64,000 bases of DNA from Butyrivibrio fibrisolvens. Its GTDB lineage: Bacteria > Bacillota > Clostridia > Lachnospirales > Lachnospiraceae. The stretch spans positions 3,100,001 to 3,164,000 of the forward strand of contig NZ_CP146963.1 of assembly GCF_037113525.1 (NCBI RefSeq), in the 5' to 3' direction. The notes beneath the pieces were generated by a model. It was not told where the DNA came from and made no database searches. It worked only from the letters and a program-made list of their open reading frames with translations. Shown here in pieces: positions 63,357-64,000 of the stretch (the stretch's first letter is position 1; each line of letters opens with the position of its first letter). A program made the position numbers and the translations under genes.

Positions 63357-64000
63357 TTACGTATTAGAAATCGCGTTCGACAAATCGTTGATTATTGCAA
63401 TTATTGTCCTGATCAGATTTCTGGTTGCTTCGTATGGGTCTGCACTTTCAGCGCTTCTTCCGGTTGGTAGATGCATGAAGGCGTCTACTTTTTCGAAGGC
63501 GAACATTGCCATGCCGCTGGTGAGGACAACTGAGAAGTCGCCGTAGCGCTGTTTGATTGACATAAGTCCTGATATGACGTTGCTGTTGATTGCGGCGTCG
63601 AAGCTTTCTTTATCGGATGCGAAACACATGAACTGGTTGTCGAAGTCAGGTAACATTGTTGCCATACGTATGGGTGTTGCCTTAGGATTCAGATTACAGT
63701 AATCGGCAAATGTATGCTTGAATATACTGGAGCTAGGCATACAGGATACAATCTTCACAGTGCCTTTTATATTGCTGGGTCTATTGAACTTGAGAATTGA
63801 TCCCTCATATGTTGTGCAGGTGCCACCGCTATCTGTGCTAGTGGGAGTTGAATTGTGATAGCTGTCATAAGAGAAGGTCTCGATTCCTCTTTCATCATTG
63901 GAGTTCATGTAGAAATTTACGTGTTCAAACATATCTCTTCTAAAGAGTCCAAAGTATGAATACATATTTAGAACATCGCAGGTCTTACCGAAGGGCACGA
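63357..64000 (-). CDS. DUF3137-like protein, 5' end outside window (partial)
   Basis: At least 213 residues, open to the window edge, so the GTG near 63998 is not necessarily the start. The visible part, GKTCDVLNMYSYFGLFRRDMFEHVNF, then SILKFNRPSNIKGTVKIVS and FDNQFMCFASDKESFDAAIN, YGDFSVVLTSGMAMFAFEKVDAFM, has the layout of DUF3137-type proteins often encoded next to LemA genes. The function is unknown; a LemA partner would lie beyond the window. Confidence 0.6.
   Translation of the reverse strand, partial: VPFGKTCDVLNMYSYFGLFRRDMFEHVNFYMNSNDERGIETFSYDSYHNSTPTSTDSGGTCTTYEGSILKFNRPSNIKGTVKIVSCMPSSSIFKHTFADYCNLNPKATPIRMATMLPDFDNQFMCFASDKESFDAAINSNVISGLMSIKQRYGDFSVVLTSGMAMFAFEKVDAFMHLPTGRSAESADPYEATRNLIRTIIAIINDLSNAISNT

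Overview
The window is AT-rich and most genes are on the minus strand. Its gene families (Clostridia-type accessory proteins, PDDEXK_2/Rpn 'transposase' proteins with coiled-coil tails, a DUF3137-like protein, a multi-pass membrane GGDEF protein) fit a Lachnospiraceae-type Firmicute such as the Butyrivibrio/Pseudobutyrivibrio group. That is inference from gene content and composition. No rRNA, tRNA, integrase or CRISPR array was seen.

Layout. (1) 1-4214: small genes of mostly unknown function: a membrane-anchored coiled-coil protein cut by the window edge, a zinc-ribbon membrane protein, an unknown zinc-type protein, and a four-gene minus-strand unit that starts with a DEDD 3'-5' exonuclease and ends at a hairpin at 2256-2273. 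(2) 4444-6820: two tandem plus-strand WYL-domain regulators, the class that includes BREX regulators of the BrxR type. (3) 6824-10802: a RecQ-like helicase translationally coupled to a sigma-70 family factor. (4) 10941-35434: one apparent 24.5-kb minus-strand unit. It opens with an HTH regulator and a type 1 BREX set (BrxA, BrxB, BrxC, two PglX, PglZ, BrxL) with three interspersed genes of unknown function. It continues into a PC4/YdbC-DnaX-like protein, a protein with RNA polymerase alpha-CTD-like and sigma region 4-like domains (now broken by a frameshift), and a HEPN-ParB-like protein, then ends at a hairpin. (5) 35792-48510: a second defence-like unit made of a SNF2 helicase, a 2325-residue protein with two GHKL (sacsin-type) ATPase domains, and an SF1 helicase with PLD-like and zinc-ribbon tails. 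(6) 48654-58308: a segment bounded by a 271-bp direct repeat (about 94 percent identical by eye). It holds a Septu-type PtuA/PtuB pair whose ATPase gene is split at an A11 run, and a GC-richer DUF3427-type helicase gene with an internal deletion. (7) 58358-64000: PDDEXK_2 gene and fragment, a probable lipoprotein, an AAA/DUF4143 remnant, a GGDEF-PAS protein, and a partial DUF3137-like gene.

Main novel signal. A 25-bp element, AG[C/G]TT[C/T]AT-N5-TTCCGAATTATA, occurs in the same orientation at 4280, 10864 and 35689. These lie in the exonuclease/WYL intergenic region, upstream of the sigma/RecQ pair, and upstream of the BREX unit. With the WYL pair and the transcription- and replication-like proteins co-transcribed with BREX, this suggests one regulon: a BREX system extended with its own sigma factor, alpha-CTD/sigma-4 protein, PC4-like protein, HEPN-ParB protein and RecQ helicase. 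The protein assignments rest on motifs read by eye; the link between the parts is inference from operon structure and the shared element.
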